Assembly: GCA_037176725.1 (NCBI GenBank)
Contig: JAZBRS010000039.1
Coordinates: forward strand, 25,766,001 to 25,830,000
DNA: 64,000 nt
Origin: Posidonia oceanica
Lineage: Eukaryota; Streptophyta; Magnoliopsida; Alismatales; Posidoniaceae
Direction of reading: 5' to 3'
A model generated the notes under the pieces. That model was given only the letters and a program-made list of their open reading frames with translations. It was not told the origin of the DNA and did no database searches. The position numbers and the translations under genes were made by a program. Shown here one piece after another: positions 31,614 through 44,100 of this stretch (the stretch's first letter is position 1; each line of letters opens with the position of its first letter).

Positions 31614-31705
31614 TGGCACCCCTAACTGCTCGACGTTAGGTCCGTTAACCTATCATTCGGGCTGATATCCCTAACTATTCGGCGATAGGTCCGTCAACCT
31701 ATCAC
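31614..31705 (+). repeat. Two hairpin repeat units, Element B
   Basis: GGGCTGGCACCCCTAACTGC and GGGCTGATATCCCTAACTAT are each followed by a GTCCGT(T/C)AACC hairpin ending in CCTATCA. The second is GATAGGT/ACCTATC. They match the units at 12000-12430 of Element A. Confidence 0.8.
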
Positions 31706-33136
31706 CTTGCACGTCCCTCTGCACATAGCTATCATCTCATGCATTCATGCCATCCTGTACATATCTGTCATCATGCATATCACCTTCTGCACATACATGC
31801 CATTTCTTGCATCCTATAAAGCACAAAAACGCCAAAAAATCAAGAAAATCAAAAAATGCAAAAATATTTTCTCGCATTGCTGTTGGTTTTCCCTTTTATG
31901 TTTTCTTAAACCTAAAAAACCATAAAAAATAAAAAACCGATGCAAAAAACCTAAAAACATGCTTGTCCCTTCCCTTCTAAAAAATACAAAACCCATAAAC
32001 ATTTGCATAATCAGAAATCTGGCTATGGACAAGCAAGCAGCGCTTGGAGGATGTCAAGCAGTGACAATCTCAGGCAGAACTCACCTGAACAGTGCCATCT
32101 CTTACATGTGGCTACAAAGTGAGATTGAGAGCAGAATAGAGCATCTCGCTAAGTTTCAGAACACTACAAGCGAGATCCACCTTATCGAGAGAGTCCACCG
32201 AACATGGAGAGGACCGAAGCAGAGCGAGGCATAGCCAGAGGCTGCAAGCACACATTGCAGAGGCTGAGGGTGTACGCGGATCAGCCGAACTCTTAATGCC
32301 TCATCAAGGACCGCTACCCCAAGAGGGTGAAGACATGCATATCCCAAAAGAATAGAGATCATGTGAGCAAAAGAATATGATAACTTGATATGCATGCTGA
32401 GCACAAAAGAAAAATGAAGAAAGAAGTTGAAGAAAGAAGGCGCTCATGAGAGGAGTGATTCGGACGAGCGTCAAAGCCACCTCAGTTATCAACATCAAGC
32501 GCCACACTGGCAACTGCACAAGACATCATATCTAGAGGACCTGGCCCCACCCTCCGAGCGCAGCAGCACGCTCCAACCCCTGTGCAAACAACACTTATTT
32601 CCAAGAAGGCTAGATGCAGATCCAATCACTCATGAGGGGAAAAGAAACATCATCCTATGAACGTCAAAAGCGGTAGGCGGTCCCCGAGGAATTAAGACGG
32701 AGGGTGTGAAGCTGCATCCAACGCTTCTGCTACTTACCTATAGCCAAAGGCTATTCTCTGCAAAGCCAAAGCCTCATCCTGAGCCAAGAGTGAGAAAGAG
32801 AGCCACCGACCACAACTCGGCATGGTGTTGCTCAAGGATCGAGTCTCCTGAGTTAGAAAGTGCAGAAGCACCCTCTTGGTAGTTGCTTTGAGTCCAAAGC
32901 CACCAAAAAATGCATGCTGTAATAACTTACCTTCTCTTCGCCCTGTTTTCGAAAATCGGAGCCAAGGATGAGCACTCTTTGCCCGACCTCGCTCAGAGGC
33001 TCTGCGTTTTTCAAAGTTTTGCCACTCACCACGTTGGGTAGGTCCTAGATGAATGGCATGTCCCTCATTTGTCACCTCGTGACACTACGAAGCATGTCTG
33101 CACTGAGACCATTGCACACCCACCACGGGGGGTTTC
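31706..33136 (+). other. Unassigned 1.4 kb in Element B
   Basis: An A-rich part (31800-32000) is followed by sequence unlike the rest of the element. A small plus-strand frame at 31959-32234 (91 codons, charged, possibly helical) and a minus-strand frame at 32734-33075 (113 codons, rich in Arg and Lys) are open, but I recognise neither. The minus strand also carries GAAG/GTAAGTTA near 32930, like a splice donor. A captured gene fragment or a degraded remnant of pol-side sequence is possible; neither is shown. Confidence 0.45.
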
Positions 33137-33179
33137 ATGTTTTCTATGTATCCGTCCGCATCCCTCATTCTTTGCATCT

Positions 33180-33515
33180 GGGCTGGCACCCCTAACTGCT
33201 CGGCGATAGGTTCGTCAACCTATCATCCATTCATCTATCCATCCTCGCATTTCGGTGCCAGGAGCGCTTCGGTTGTCCCCTGGCATCATCCTGATACTAG
33301 GGGCATCTTTTTTGCTGCCCTTTGGTATCCTACTTCCATCTGCATTAGGCTGGCACCCCTAACTGCCCGGCGATAGGTTCGTCAACCTATCATCCATTCA
33401 TCTATCCATCCTCGCATTTCGGTGCCAGGAGTGCTTCGGTTGTCCCCTGGCATCATCCTGATACCAGGGGCATCTTTTTTGCTGCCTCTTGGTATCCCAC
33501 TTCCATCTGCATTGG
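33180..33515 (+). repeat. 167-bp tandem duplication with two kinds of hairpins, Element B
   Basis: GGCTGGCACC begins at 33181 and 33348, a 167-bp period. Each unit holds the GGCA/TGC(T/C) hairpin, a GATAGGT/ACCTATC hairpin, and the CCCCTGGCATC / GATAC(T/C)AGGGG inverted repeat followed by CATCTTTTTT. Confidence 0.88.
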
Positions 33516-33600
33516 GCTGACATCTCCAACTGTCACGGGAGCGTCTCTGGACCTCTGCCGCACCTTCTGGTTCGGTATCCCGCCCCCTTTCCACCCTCAT

Positions 33601-33850
33601 TCGGGCTGGTAGCCCTAAAATATCCGGTGATGAGTCCGTTAACTCCTCATTCGGGCTGGTAGCCCTAAAATATCCGGTGATGAGTCCGTTAACTCCTCAT
33701 TCGGGCTGATAGCCCTAAAATATCCGGTGATGAGTCCGTTAACTCCTCATTCGGGCTGATAGCCCAAACTATCCGGTGGTGAGTCCGTCAACTCTTCAGA
33801 GGGCCGATACCCCCTAACTATCCGGCGATAAGTCCGTTAACTTATCACCC
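33601..33850 (+). repeat. 50-bp tandem repeat, 4-5 copies, Element B
   Basis: TCGGGCTGGT or TCGGGCTGAT starts at 33601, 33651, 33701 and 33751, exactly 50 bp apart, and a diverged fifth unit follows. Each has a first hairpin (GATA/TATC type) and a second one: GATGAGT...ACTCCTCAT in the first units, GATAAGT/ACTTATC in the last. Confidence 0.92.
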
Positions 33851-33897
33851 CTTTCGTCATAGTTTAATAGCATTGTGTGGCATGGCATCAGCACCGC

Positions 33898-34377
33898 ATC
33901 ATCGCACGGGCATGGCGTGCTTAGGATTCGAACCCCTGGCTCGTGTATTGCCTAAAGTATGATCCTCGGCACCCGCAAGACTTTCGCAGCTTGCCGGCTT
34001 TGGATGATACTCGCAGTAGTATGCGGCCTTGGGATCGTTTTCCCGGTTCCGTATGCCCGGCGCTCCACTGTTTATACACTGCATTCCACTGTATAACATT
34101 AGCATTTCATTGCATGACATCATATAGCTTCCTTGTGTCCTCTGTAAAGTCAGTCCTAGTACTGCATTCCATCATCGCACGGGCATGGCGTGCTTAGGAT
34201 TCGAACCCCTGGCTCGTGTATTGCCTAAAGTATGATCCTCGACACCCGCAAGACTTTCGCAGCTTGCCGGCTTTGGATGATACTCGCAGTAGTATGTGGC
34301 CATGGGATCGTTTTCCCGGTTTCGTATGCCCGGCGCTCCACTGTTTATACCCTGCATTCCATTGCATAACATTGCAT
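33898..34377 (+). repeat. 273-bp tandem duplication with minus-strand tRNA-like B box, Element B
   Basis: ATCGCACGGGCATGGCGTGC begins at 33901 and again at 34174. The first about 190 bp of each copy are nearly identical. On the minus strand each has GGGGTTCGAATCC, a perfect RNA polymerase III B-box core. I do not see a full tRNA cloverleaf. Confidence 0.85.
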
Positions 34378-34489
34378 AACATTGCACCCTTATTGCGCTG
34401 CTACTCCTCTGTGGTCCTTACACCAACTTCCGCATTTCGCTTTCCCGGGCCCGCGCCCGCCACTGCATGCACATCCACAGCATATTTAC

Positions 34490-34710
34490 TTCTCAGCCCT
34501 TTACTTTCAGCCATTACTTTCCAACATCTTTACTTTCCAGCACCTTTACATTCAGCCTTTACATTCAGTCTTTACATCCAGCACTTTCTTTACAGCAACT
34601 TTACATCCAGCACTTTCTTTACAGTGACTTTACATCCAACACTTTCCTTACAAGCACTTTACTTCCAGCAATTTCCTTTCAGCACTTTACTTTCAATACT
34701 TTACTATCAA
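34490..34710 (+). repeat. Degenerate short repeats TTTACATCCAGCAC, Element B
   Basis: Irregular units of about 18-27 bp share CTTTAC(A/T)(T/C)(C/T)CAGCA(C/T)TTT. This is low-complexity sequence with no gene. Confidence 0.65.
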
Positions 34711-35316
34711 CTCTTGCATTGCATTTTCCACCCTCCCGCGTGCATGCACCATCTCGCTTTCCCCCAGAGGAGTACAGCGCAGTAAGCTTTAGCATATGCA
34801 TACCATTTGCATTTGCACAGCATTCATCTGCAATTGCATTCCCTCGGCATTACATTACCCCTTCCTGCCTTTTCTACCCGCCTGCTGCCTCGCCTGGAGG
34901 CAAGCGTTTTCTCTTCCTCACGACCTCGCGAGTTCCTGCTCACTTTCACTTGTCCCAAACGGACGAGGATCTCTACCCCCCCGGACTAGCAGCCAACTTG
35001 CCCGAGCGGCAAGCACTGGTCCTTCCGGAGCCCCTGTTGCGCAAGCTTGGACGAGCAGCCAACTTGTCGCACTTTCTGCTTGTACTTTCTGCTTCCCTCT
35101 CTTTAGCATCCATCCTCACTGCACATGCATCTGCATTAGCACTAGCACAAGCACACATACTCTAGCACAGCATCTCTTCATGCATAGCATCAACATCTAG
35201 CATCATCAACATTATCAGCATTACCAGCGTCATCAGCATCATCATCAGCATCTGTACTAACTTTTACTAACTTCTGCATTTGCATGCATTGCACCTGCAT
35301 TTTGCATTGCGGCAAC
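34711..35316 (+). other. Spacer before the 3' conserved block, Element B
   Basis: Pyrimidine-rich then CATCAGCAT-rich sequence, in the same place as 14570-14929 of Element A. No gene is supported. Confidence 0.5.
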
Positions 35317-35470
35317 GGGCTACGATTTTCGGTGCATCTGCCGAATAAGTAGCTCACGCCTATAGCAAACCTCTACTCCCGTCGGTCAGATGGGGTGTCT
35401 TGTCAACCCTGAGCAGCGGCCTCGCTTCGCTTGACCTTGCTCAGGGAGGGGCATCTGTTGACACCCCATT
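35317..35470 (+). promoter_or_regulatory. Conserved 3' block with stem-loop, fold-back and polypurine tract, Element B
   Basis: GGGCTAC/GTAGCTC (35317, 35349) encloses TTCGG/CCGAA. Then GATGGGGTGTC (35389-35399) faces GACACCCCATT in the LTR, and CCCTGAGC (35407-35414) faces GCTCAGGG (35439-35446). The polypurine tract AGGGAGGGGCATC ends at 35455. The plan is the same as in Element A, though much of the sequence between A and B upstream has diverged. Confidence 0.8.
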
Positions 35471-38400
35471 TTGACAGGCTTGAACCAATTGGGATCTTCT
35501 GGTGACTTCTGGATCTAAACCTAGGTCAAAACTACACCAATCCTTTTCATCTTACCCTTCAAAACAAGCCTAAACTTGACCTAAGCCTACACCTATTTCC
35601 CAAACCCAAAACTTACCCAAAAACCATAGGAAAACCCATCACCCCCTACTTAGCAAACCTACCCAAACACTTAGAAATTTTCAACCCAAAACCATTCCCA
35701 AAAACCCTAGAAAACCTAGGTAAAACTACCCCCTTTCTACACCTCAAAACCCTTCCAAAACCTTCTCAAAACTAAACCAAAGCCCTAGAACCAACACTAG
35801 AGACGCTAGGCTACACATTCCCCAATTTTCACCCCTTTTCAAAACCTTTAAGCCCTCCATTCACCCAAATTATCGTTTTCTCTCTCCAGGATTATTCTTT
35901 TCTCTCTCCTCTCTCTCTCCTGATTATCCCCCTTCTTTTCATCCCCTTTTCTCCTTTTTTCTTGCCTGGCTGTGGGCCCCCTTGTGCTTCTATCTCTTCT
36001 TAATCTTATTCCTATTTTTATCCTATTTTTAGCATTTTCTCTAACTTTCAAAAAATTATTCTCTTTCAACTCCTCTCTTTCCCCTTTATTCCTCCTTTTT
36101 TCCCTTTTCTTCTTCCTTCTCCTTTCTTTTTCTTTCTTTTGCTAAATCCCTAAAAACCCTTAAAAACCTCTAAAACAAAAGGGAAACAAACCAAAACCCT
36201 AAGAAAAATAATTAAAAACATTAAACAAACAATTAAAAACCTAAACCCAACTAAATCTAGCTAAAATAGAAAACTAAGAATGCAAAACAAACCAAAAGAA
36301 AATGCTGTAAAATCAAGGAAAAAAACTAAAATGTAACCAAAAACAAGCAAAATAAAAACCCCCACTAAAAATAATCAAAAAGCAAACCCAAAGAAGAAGG
36401 AAAACAATTAAAAACACTAAGACAAATAATTAATGGAAAACTTAACTTAACTAAAAAGAACAACTTAAAAACTTAGTTAAAAAGAAAAAAAAAAGAAGAA
36501 ACAATCAAAGATTTAAAAGCACTTAATTAAACAAGAGAGACTTAACTAAAAAACATCAAGAGAACTTAACAAACAAAAAGATCAAAATATAATTTAAAGA
36601 AGACTTAATAAAAATCCTAAAAGACTAAAACCCAAAAATCTAAAACCCACTCTAATTAATCTAAAAACAAACATTAAGAAAACCCTAATTAACATCCCAA
36701 GTATTTAACAAGAAAAACATAATTGAAAAAACAACCTAAAAGGCTTAACAAACATTTAATCAAAATAAAAAAACAAATCAAAGACAAAGAAAACCCTTAA
36801 AACCCTAATCAAACCCAAAATCCCTCTAAACCTAATTAACTAACCAAAAAGATCATTAAAAACTTAATCGAGGTCCTAACCTAAAACACAATCATTCTAA
36901 TAATTTTATTTATTTTTATTTTATTTTTATCCAATTTATTTCTCCTCTTTTTCCCTTCCATTTCTCCCTTCCTTCCTATCTCTTCTTCTTTTTCTCCTGC
37001 TGGGCCTAGTCCGGCCCGTTCCACCGTCTTTCTTTTCTTTCTTTTTCTTTTTTTCAGCTCGCGGCCTGGCCCGCAACCTTCAGCCCACCTTCCACCCTTC
37101 TTCCTCTTCCTTCTTCTTCCCCAGATTTCTTTTCCTCCTCCCGCGAACGAACTCCCTCCTCTTCTTTCAAATTCAACTTCTTCCCTCTCCGTCCAATCGG
37201 CCTACAGATCGCCTCACCTCTCTCAGCACTCAGCGGATCTTCTGGGAAGGCATTTACTGCCCGTCTTCTCGCCGACCGCCTCTCCATCAGCAGCAGTGCT
37301 CCCGCTGGTGGGGATTTGAATCCCAGCGCACCTCTGTCCTCCCCAGCTGCTTAAAACTTCCAAGCCTTCTCCTCCTTCAACATTATTCTTCGCGTCGTCC
37401 TAAGAGAGAAAGCATCCAGCACCCAGAATCCTTGCAATTCTCCTCCCTTTCCTCTGCAAAATTCAGACCTTTTCCTCCTCTTCCTCCCCATTGAAACCAA
37501 CTCCAGTTCTAGACCATAAACCGCACCCAATTCCTCCCCCAACCTCACCCAGAATCCCAGCATCGCAGCCCCTCCATCCCTCAGCCTTTCCACTCCAGAA
37601 ACCGCCCCCGAACACCCAAAATTCTCAGCAGAACCCAACTCCTTTCCTCCCAAAAATTCCCGACACCACAGGCCCCCATTTCGTCCCAAACTCCACCCCC
37701 TAATCCACCAGATCACCACCTTCCTAAACCACCCAAGCCTTCAGCCCAACTCTCACCATAGACCAAGCCTACCACCAAAAACACCTACGCCTTTTTTCTG
37801 CCCGAAACCACCACACCTGCAAACTCCATCCTCAGACCTCCAAAGTCCAATTTAACCACCCAGAACCCTTCACCCAACCTCCAGCAAGTCGCCAGCATCC
37901 TCCAACTGATCCAGAGAGCAGCAGACATCCATCCCCACCTCCGGTGACCAGCTGTGAACCCACCAAGCCCACTTATCGCGCCGATCTTCGCAGCTACCCT
38001 CCGATCATTCAGCAAGCTCCGGAGCAATGCACTGAGCAGAACCAGACGCCCAGAAGCCATCGGAGACGCCTGCAGCAGCCGGACCAACCTCGCCGTCAAC
38101 CTCTGGATCAGCCGACGTCGGGAGGACTCCTCAGTCGCGGAAACAGGTAGCTTTCTTCACCCGTAGATTAGTCTTCCTCCTCTCTTGCTTTTCTGCCCAT
38201 CAGACTGGGATTTCTCTCTCTCCTGCGCCGAGTGAACGTCGGGTCAACTCTGTCTTCTCCAGCGAGCTTCGAGCTCGTCTCGCCGCTCCAGTCTGCAGAA
38301 CGTCATTCCAACCGGCGCCCCAGTTCCGCACGGACCCCAGAAGCATGTCTCTGCCGTCAGAACTCGCCGACGCTGCGCTGATCGGCTGGCCTGCCTTCGA

Positions 38401-41153
38401 GCAGGTCTGCAGACCTCCGACGTCTCCTCCGACTTGCTCCAGGCAGCGTCGCTACTCGCCGATGCTGCTCCGGCCTCCGTCGAGCTCTGGTGAAGCCCGC
38501 CCGCCGGTCTACGCCGCACCAGCACCCCCTTTGCTCCCTCTGTCGGCCACTGTAGCAACTGCTACAGTGGTCGACGATCTGTTGTTACTGTGCCTTTATT
38601 TTTTGCTATCTATGCTATTTTACCATATATTGCATTATTGGTCTCAGTTCTTGCTTTATTGCTCTCAGGTCCTTCATCTGTTTAAATCCATTTAATTCTA
38701 AATTAAAACCATATAAAATTACATGAAAAATATGTAGTTTCCTTTATTTGCGTGTCAGTCCTTTTACTGTGCTTTCCTTCAGTAATTAATTTGATTCTGG
38801 CCCTCCAGCTTTTGATTATTGCATGTTAGTCCTGCAGTTGATTAATTTGATTTAATGCTCTAAGTTTGCCATATAAAATTGCATTTTAGGTACTTACTGT
38901 TTTCTATAATTGCAATTTAGTCCTCTGTCCTGTTAACTTAGCTTTTATTTTCCAATTTTTGCTTACTGCATTGCATTATTTCCCCCATGTTTTTTGATTT
39001 TTGCATATAGGACCTTCCTCAATGCACAGTAGTCATTTAAATGCATATTTTGCTTATAAAATTGCATTTTTGACCCAACATAATTTGAAAATTGCACATT
39101 AGCCCTCTGCTTGTCATTTAAATGCATATTTTGCTTACAGAATTGCATTTTTGACCCTGCATGATTTGAAAATTGCACATAGGTCCTCTGCATGCTTATA
39201 AAAATCATTTAAATGCATATTTTGCTTATAAAATAGCATTTTAGCCCCCATATGATTGGAAAATTGCATATAGGTCCCCCATCTGCATTCCCAGACCCAC
39301 TAGACCCCTATTTTGTTGCAAAAATTGCATTTTGGACCCTGATGATCTCAAAATTGCATTCTAAATTGCCACATGGTTTCAAAGTTTGTCCTGATGCATG
39401 CTCATCCTGGAAAATTGCTTTTAAAACCCTGTCTTTTGTAAAATTGCATGCAGACCCTCCTTTTTTCAAAATCCTTGCATAAAAGCCCCAAACTTTTCAA
39501 AATCTTTGCATTTAGACCCCCATCCTTTCAAAAATTGCATTTAAATCTCCAATTTTCTGAAAAATCACCCTTGAGCCTTTTCTTACATTCTGCACGCATT
39601 CTTGCATTTTGCATCCTTTGCACACACTTAAATACTCCTAGCATCCTGTACACACATTTTGCATCCTTTGCACACACTTCACATGGGAGGACCTGTTTTG
39701 CACACCCCTAGGACCTCCTGTACACTTAGATCTATTCTTCTCCCCTGTTCTGGCCCCTCTGCCTTGAAGCTGGGATATCTTCCAATCCGATCGTTGGATC
39801 TTCTCAAACAAGCTACCTGGACGACCCCAGCGGAGCACTCTTCAACATGGACCAAGCAGATCTCAGATCAGGCTTCAGATTTCCCAGGTACGTCTTCCTG
39901 AACCCCTGCACAGCATTCATTTGCATACCATTTGCATTGCATGCATCGTTTTCGCTTTTTGTTTCCTTGAACATGTAGAATAGGACTTCCTCTTCTTATC
40001 TATCAATTCTGCTCCCCCTTTCGCGTATTCCCAAGTGTTTTGTGTCGTGTTTCCCCTGGATTCACCACTTATTGCGACTTTCTCCCCCCTTTTCCACGAT
40101 CCGATCGCGCCGCGAGCTCTGGGCAGCGTGCGAGACACATCGTGGGGCGGTTTAGTGGGAAACAGTCACAAAGCGGTGGTAATACCTCTACTTGCTTATT
40201 TTCCCCATTGTAGGTCTTCACACCTACTCTATGTAGCCCTTAAACAGTGTCTGTTCTCACACACACACTGTTTGCCTCCCCTTTCGCTTCTCTAGTCCTC
40301 TCTCTTTGCATTTGCATCTGCATGGTTTGCCGAGGTTTTATTCCGTCATTTTTGGCACTGTTTTGCGTGCCCACTTTGTCTTTGGCACCGTTTTGCATGC
40401 CTGCTTTGCTTTTGGCACCGTTTTGCGTGCCCGCCTTGCCTTTTGCGCCGTTTCGCGTGCCGCTCTCATTTCTTGCATTGTTTTGCGTGTTTTACGCTGT
40501 TTTCTCTTGCATGTCGCCTGCATTGCTTGGTTTTACCGTCGTTTTGCTTTTTCGCTTGCATTTGCATATAGGGCAGTGATGCTTACTGCTTGGAGTTCTC
40601 ACGAGCCCGGTTTTGCCCGGTTCGGAACACAGACAGCGCTGCTGAGCACTTAGACTGCACGTTTACTTTCCTTGCATTGCATCCTACCACTTAGAGCACA
40701 CCTATGAGCATTCATTCTGGCATTCATTGGCATTTAGGCAATCCAATCTGCATTTCCTTGCGTATGCGAGCGTAAACCTAGAAAGATCGATTCTCGGGCG
40801 TGTCGGGGGTGCCTAACACCTTCCCCGCGCGTAACAGGAGTCCTTGCCCAGTCTTTTGGCCCGCAATGACCATATCGCCCTCATCTTAGGCATGAGTCAT
40901 CTCATTTGCATGTATTTGCATTTGTTTCCCTTTGCATAGCTTTGCTTTGCATTTCTTGCTTGGTTTTGTGTGTTAATCCATGCATTTCCCCGATTTTCCT
41001 TGTCTCCCGATAATGGACACGGTGGCGACTCTGAATTGTCTTATCTTCTTCTTTTCTTATCTTTTCTCCTCCGTTTTAAGTGTTTTCGAGTTGAGCCCTC
41101 CTCCTCGGACATCGCCGCCAATAGTAAGCCTGATTCTGATTGGGATTACTACA
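35456..41153 (+). mobile_element. 3' LTR of Element B, 5698 bp
   Basis: It matches the 5' LTR end to end, from TGTTGACACCCC to GGGATTACTACA, with scattered single-base differences and a small rearrangement near 39590-39680. It is followed by CACAC. Confidence 0.93.
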
Positions 41154-41158
41154 CACAC
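41154..41158 (+). repeat. Target site duplication CACAC, right of Element B
   Basis: It pairs with 21639-21643 and marks the point where the C LTR resumes. Confidence 0.92.
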
Positions 41159-44100
41159 CCCCTTCCCAAGCCCAAAAACTACCCAAAAACCATAAGAAAA
41201 CTCACCATTCCCAACTTAGCAAACCAACCAAAAACCCTCAAAATTTTCAAACCAAAACCACTCCCAAAAACCCTAGAAAACCTAGGTAAAACTACCCATT
41301 TTCTACACCTCAAAACCCTTGCAAAACCATCCCAAAACCAAACCCAAATCCTAGGTCTAACACTAGAGACCCTAGGCCACACACTCCCCAAATTTCACCT
41401 CGTTTCTAAACCTCTAACCTATTCATTTCTTCAAATTATCCTTTTCTCTCTCGTGGATTATTCTTTTCTCTCTCCTCTCTCTCTCCTGATTATCCTCCTT
41501 CTTTTCACTCCCTTCACTCTCTTTTTCTTGCTTGGCTGTGGGCCCACCTTGTGCATCTATCTCTTCTACATCTTATTTGTATTTTTATTTTATTTCTAGC
41601 TTATTTCTTGATTTTCTAAAAATTATTTTCTTTCCACTCCTCTCTTTCTTCTTTACTCCCTCATTTCTCCCTTTTCTTCTTCCTTTTCCTTTTCTTTTCC
41701 TTTCCTCCACTAAATCTCTAAAAAACCCTTAAAAACCTTTAAAACTCTAAAAAAAAAAGGAAAACAAATCAAAATCCTAAAAAGAAATAATTAAAAACTT
41801 AAACAAACAATTAAAAACAAAAACCTAACTAAAACTAAAAACCATGAATGCAATCTAAAAAATAAAACAAACAAAAAGAAAATACTATAAAATCAAGCAA
41901 AAATCAAAATATAATCAAAACAAACCAAAAGTGAAAACCCTATTAAAAGTAATCAAAAAACAAACCTAAGAAGAAAGAAAACAATTAAAAATACTAAGAC
42001 AACTAATTAAAAAAAAAACTTAACTAAACAAATCCAAAAGAAACAATTAGAAAATTTTTAAAAACAGCTTAAAAACTTAAAAAGAATAAAGCGAAAGAAC
42101 TTAACAAGAAAAACTATGAAGAAAAAATATTAAAAGAACTTAACAAACAAAATTAAAAACAAATCAAAGAAGACTTAAGAAAAGACTAAAATCTAAAAAA
42201 CCAAAGCTCACCCTAATTAATCTAAAAAAACAACCCATTAAAAAATCCTAACCAAAAATCCCAACTTAACAAGAAGAACTTAATTAAAAAACCTAGCAAA
42301 CATTTAAACAAAATCAAAAACAATTAAAAGACAACTTAAATCCTAACTTAATCAAACATTAAAACTCTTCTAACCCTAATTAACCAATTAAAAACAACCA
42401 CTAAAAACCTAATAAAAAATCCTAACTTAAACAACCACTTTAAAGACATTTTCAAATCTTTTTTATTTTTATTTCTATTTTATTTTTCTTCCCCTTCTTC
42501 TTCTTCCTTTCTTTTTCTTCCTTTCTTCTTTTTCAATTTTCCTTCCGGCCCAGCCCGTTTGCAGCAACAGCCTTCCCCTCCTTCCTTCTTTTCTTTCTTC
42601 CTTTTATTTATTTTTTTCTTCTTATCCGACCCGGCCCACAGCCGCTGCTCTTCCACCCTTCTTCTTCCTCTTCCTTCTTCAGCTCTTCTTCCCGCGCCAG
42701 CCAACTCCCTCCTCTTCTTCAAAAATCAAACTCTTCCCTCGCCATCCAATCTAGCAACAGCTCGCTTCTCCTCTCTCGTCTCTCAGCGCCTTTTCCGGTG
42801 GGCACTTACTGCCAGTCAGCTCGCCAGCCGCCTCTCACTTCAGTTGCAGTATTCGATGCCGGTCGAATTCAAATCCACAGCCCGCGCTCGCAGCTTCCTG
42901 CCCCCGATAAAACCAGCCTTTAGCTCCTCCTTCCAGCACCTTGTTTTTTGCCCCCTGAGAGAGAGCAATCCAGAGCATGAGAGCCAGCCCAATTCTCCCC
43001 TCTGCCTTAGCAAAAAATTAAGACCTCTTCCTCCTCTTTCTTTCCACTGAAACCAAGCCTTCACAGCCTTCCAATTCACTCCCAATTCATCTCCCAAACT
43101 TCACCATCTTCCAGACCTTCACAGCCCTCCATTCCACGACCAAACCAACCCAGAATCCACCCTTCGTCCACCTGAAACCAAAACAGAACCCAACTCCACT
43201 CCTTCCAAAATTGCCAATTCTGCTGACCACCAAACTCACCCAAAATCCACCCAGCAATCCTCCAGAACATCAGCTCTCCAACCCACCCGAGCCTCACCTT
43301 CAGCTCTCCCCACAGTGCAAACCCAACACCACAAACACTTAGCCCAATTCCTGCTAGAAAATCAACCCAGTCCCAATCTTCTTCTCCAGCCCTCCACCGG
43401 CCCTTCCTAACATCCAGAAACCATCACCAAACCTCCAGCAAGTCACCGGCACCCTCCAATTGAGCCAGAGAGCGGTGGACACCCTTCCCCACCTCTGGCG
43501 ACCTGCAGAGTACCCACTGAACCCATTCCTCACGTCGGCCTTCAGAGCTTCGGTCCAACTACCCAGCAAGCATTGGAGGATCGTGTGGAGTGATTCCAGA
43601 TGCCTGCAAGCCGCTGACGAGGCCCGCACGCTCCGTACAATCACCGCCGGCATCTGCAAAACCCACCCACATCGGGGGGACTCTCCGGGCAACGTAACAG
43701 GTATTACTCTTCTCCACTAGCTTAGTTTTTCTCTGCTCTTGCTTTTCTGTCCATTAGACTAGGGTTTCCCACCCTCCTACGCCGGGTCAACTCCACGATC
43801 AACTCCTTCTTCTCTGGCGAGCTTTGAGCTCGCCTCGCTGCTCCGGTTAGCAGAAGGCTTCGCCGACCTTCATCCAAGGACCGCACGGTCTCCAGGAGCT
43901 CGACCATGCTTTCAGATCGGTCCCTCGTCGCCGTTTTCGTCCGGGCTACCTCCGAGTAGGTCTGCAGACCTCCGTCACCGTCTCCGGTCATCTCCAGACC
44001 GTGTCACAGCTCGCTGATGCCTCTTCGATCTCTGCCAAGCTCCTGAGCATGCCGCCGCCGCTTCTACGCCGCCCCAGCACCCCTCTTCCTCCCTCTCCGA

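Larger units (their letters stand above)
21644..41153 (+). mobile_element. Element B: complete gag-only Tat/Ogre-like element, 19.5 kb
   Basis: Two LTRs, 21644-27333 and 35456-41153, flank an internal region of 8.1 kb and are bordered by CACAC on both sides. Only gag is coding; there is no protease, RT, RNase H or integrase. It therefore resembles the gag-retaining non-autonomous elements described in plants as TR-GAG. Its LTR ends, PBS, gag start, polypurine tract and 3' stem-loops are those of A and D, so an A/D-type copy could supply pol. The two LTRs look almost identical by eye apart from scattered substitutions and a rearranged stretch near 39590-39680, so the insertion is comparatively recent. 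Confidence 0.93.

Noticed and set aside
33901..33935. Minus-strand tRNA gene suggested by GGTTCGAATCC
   Set aside because: The T-stem pairs poorly, and no A box, anticodon arm or matching acceptor stem is visible.
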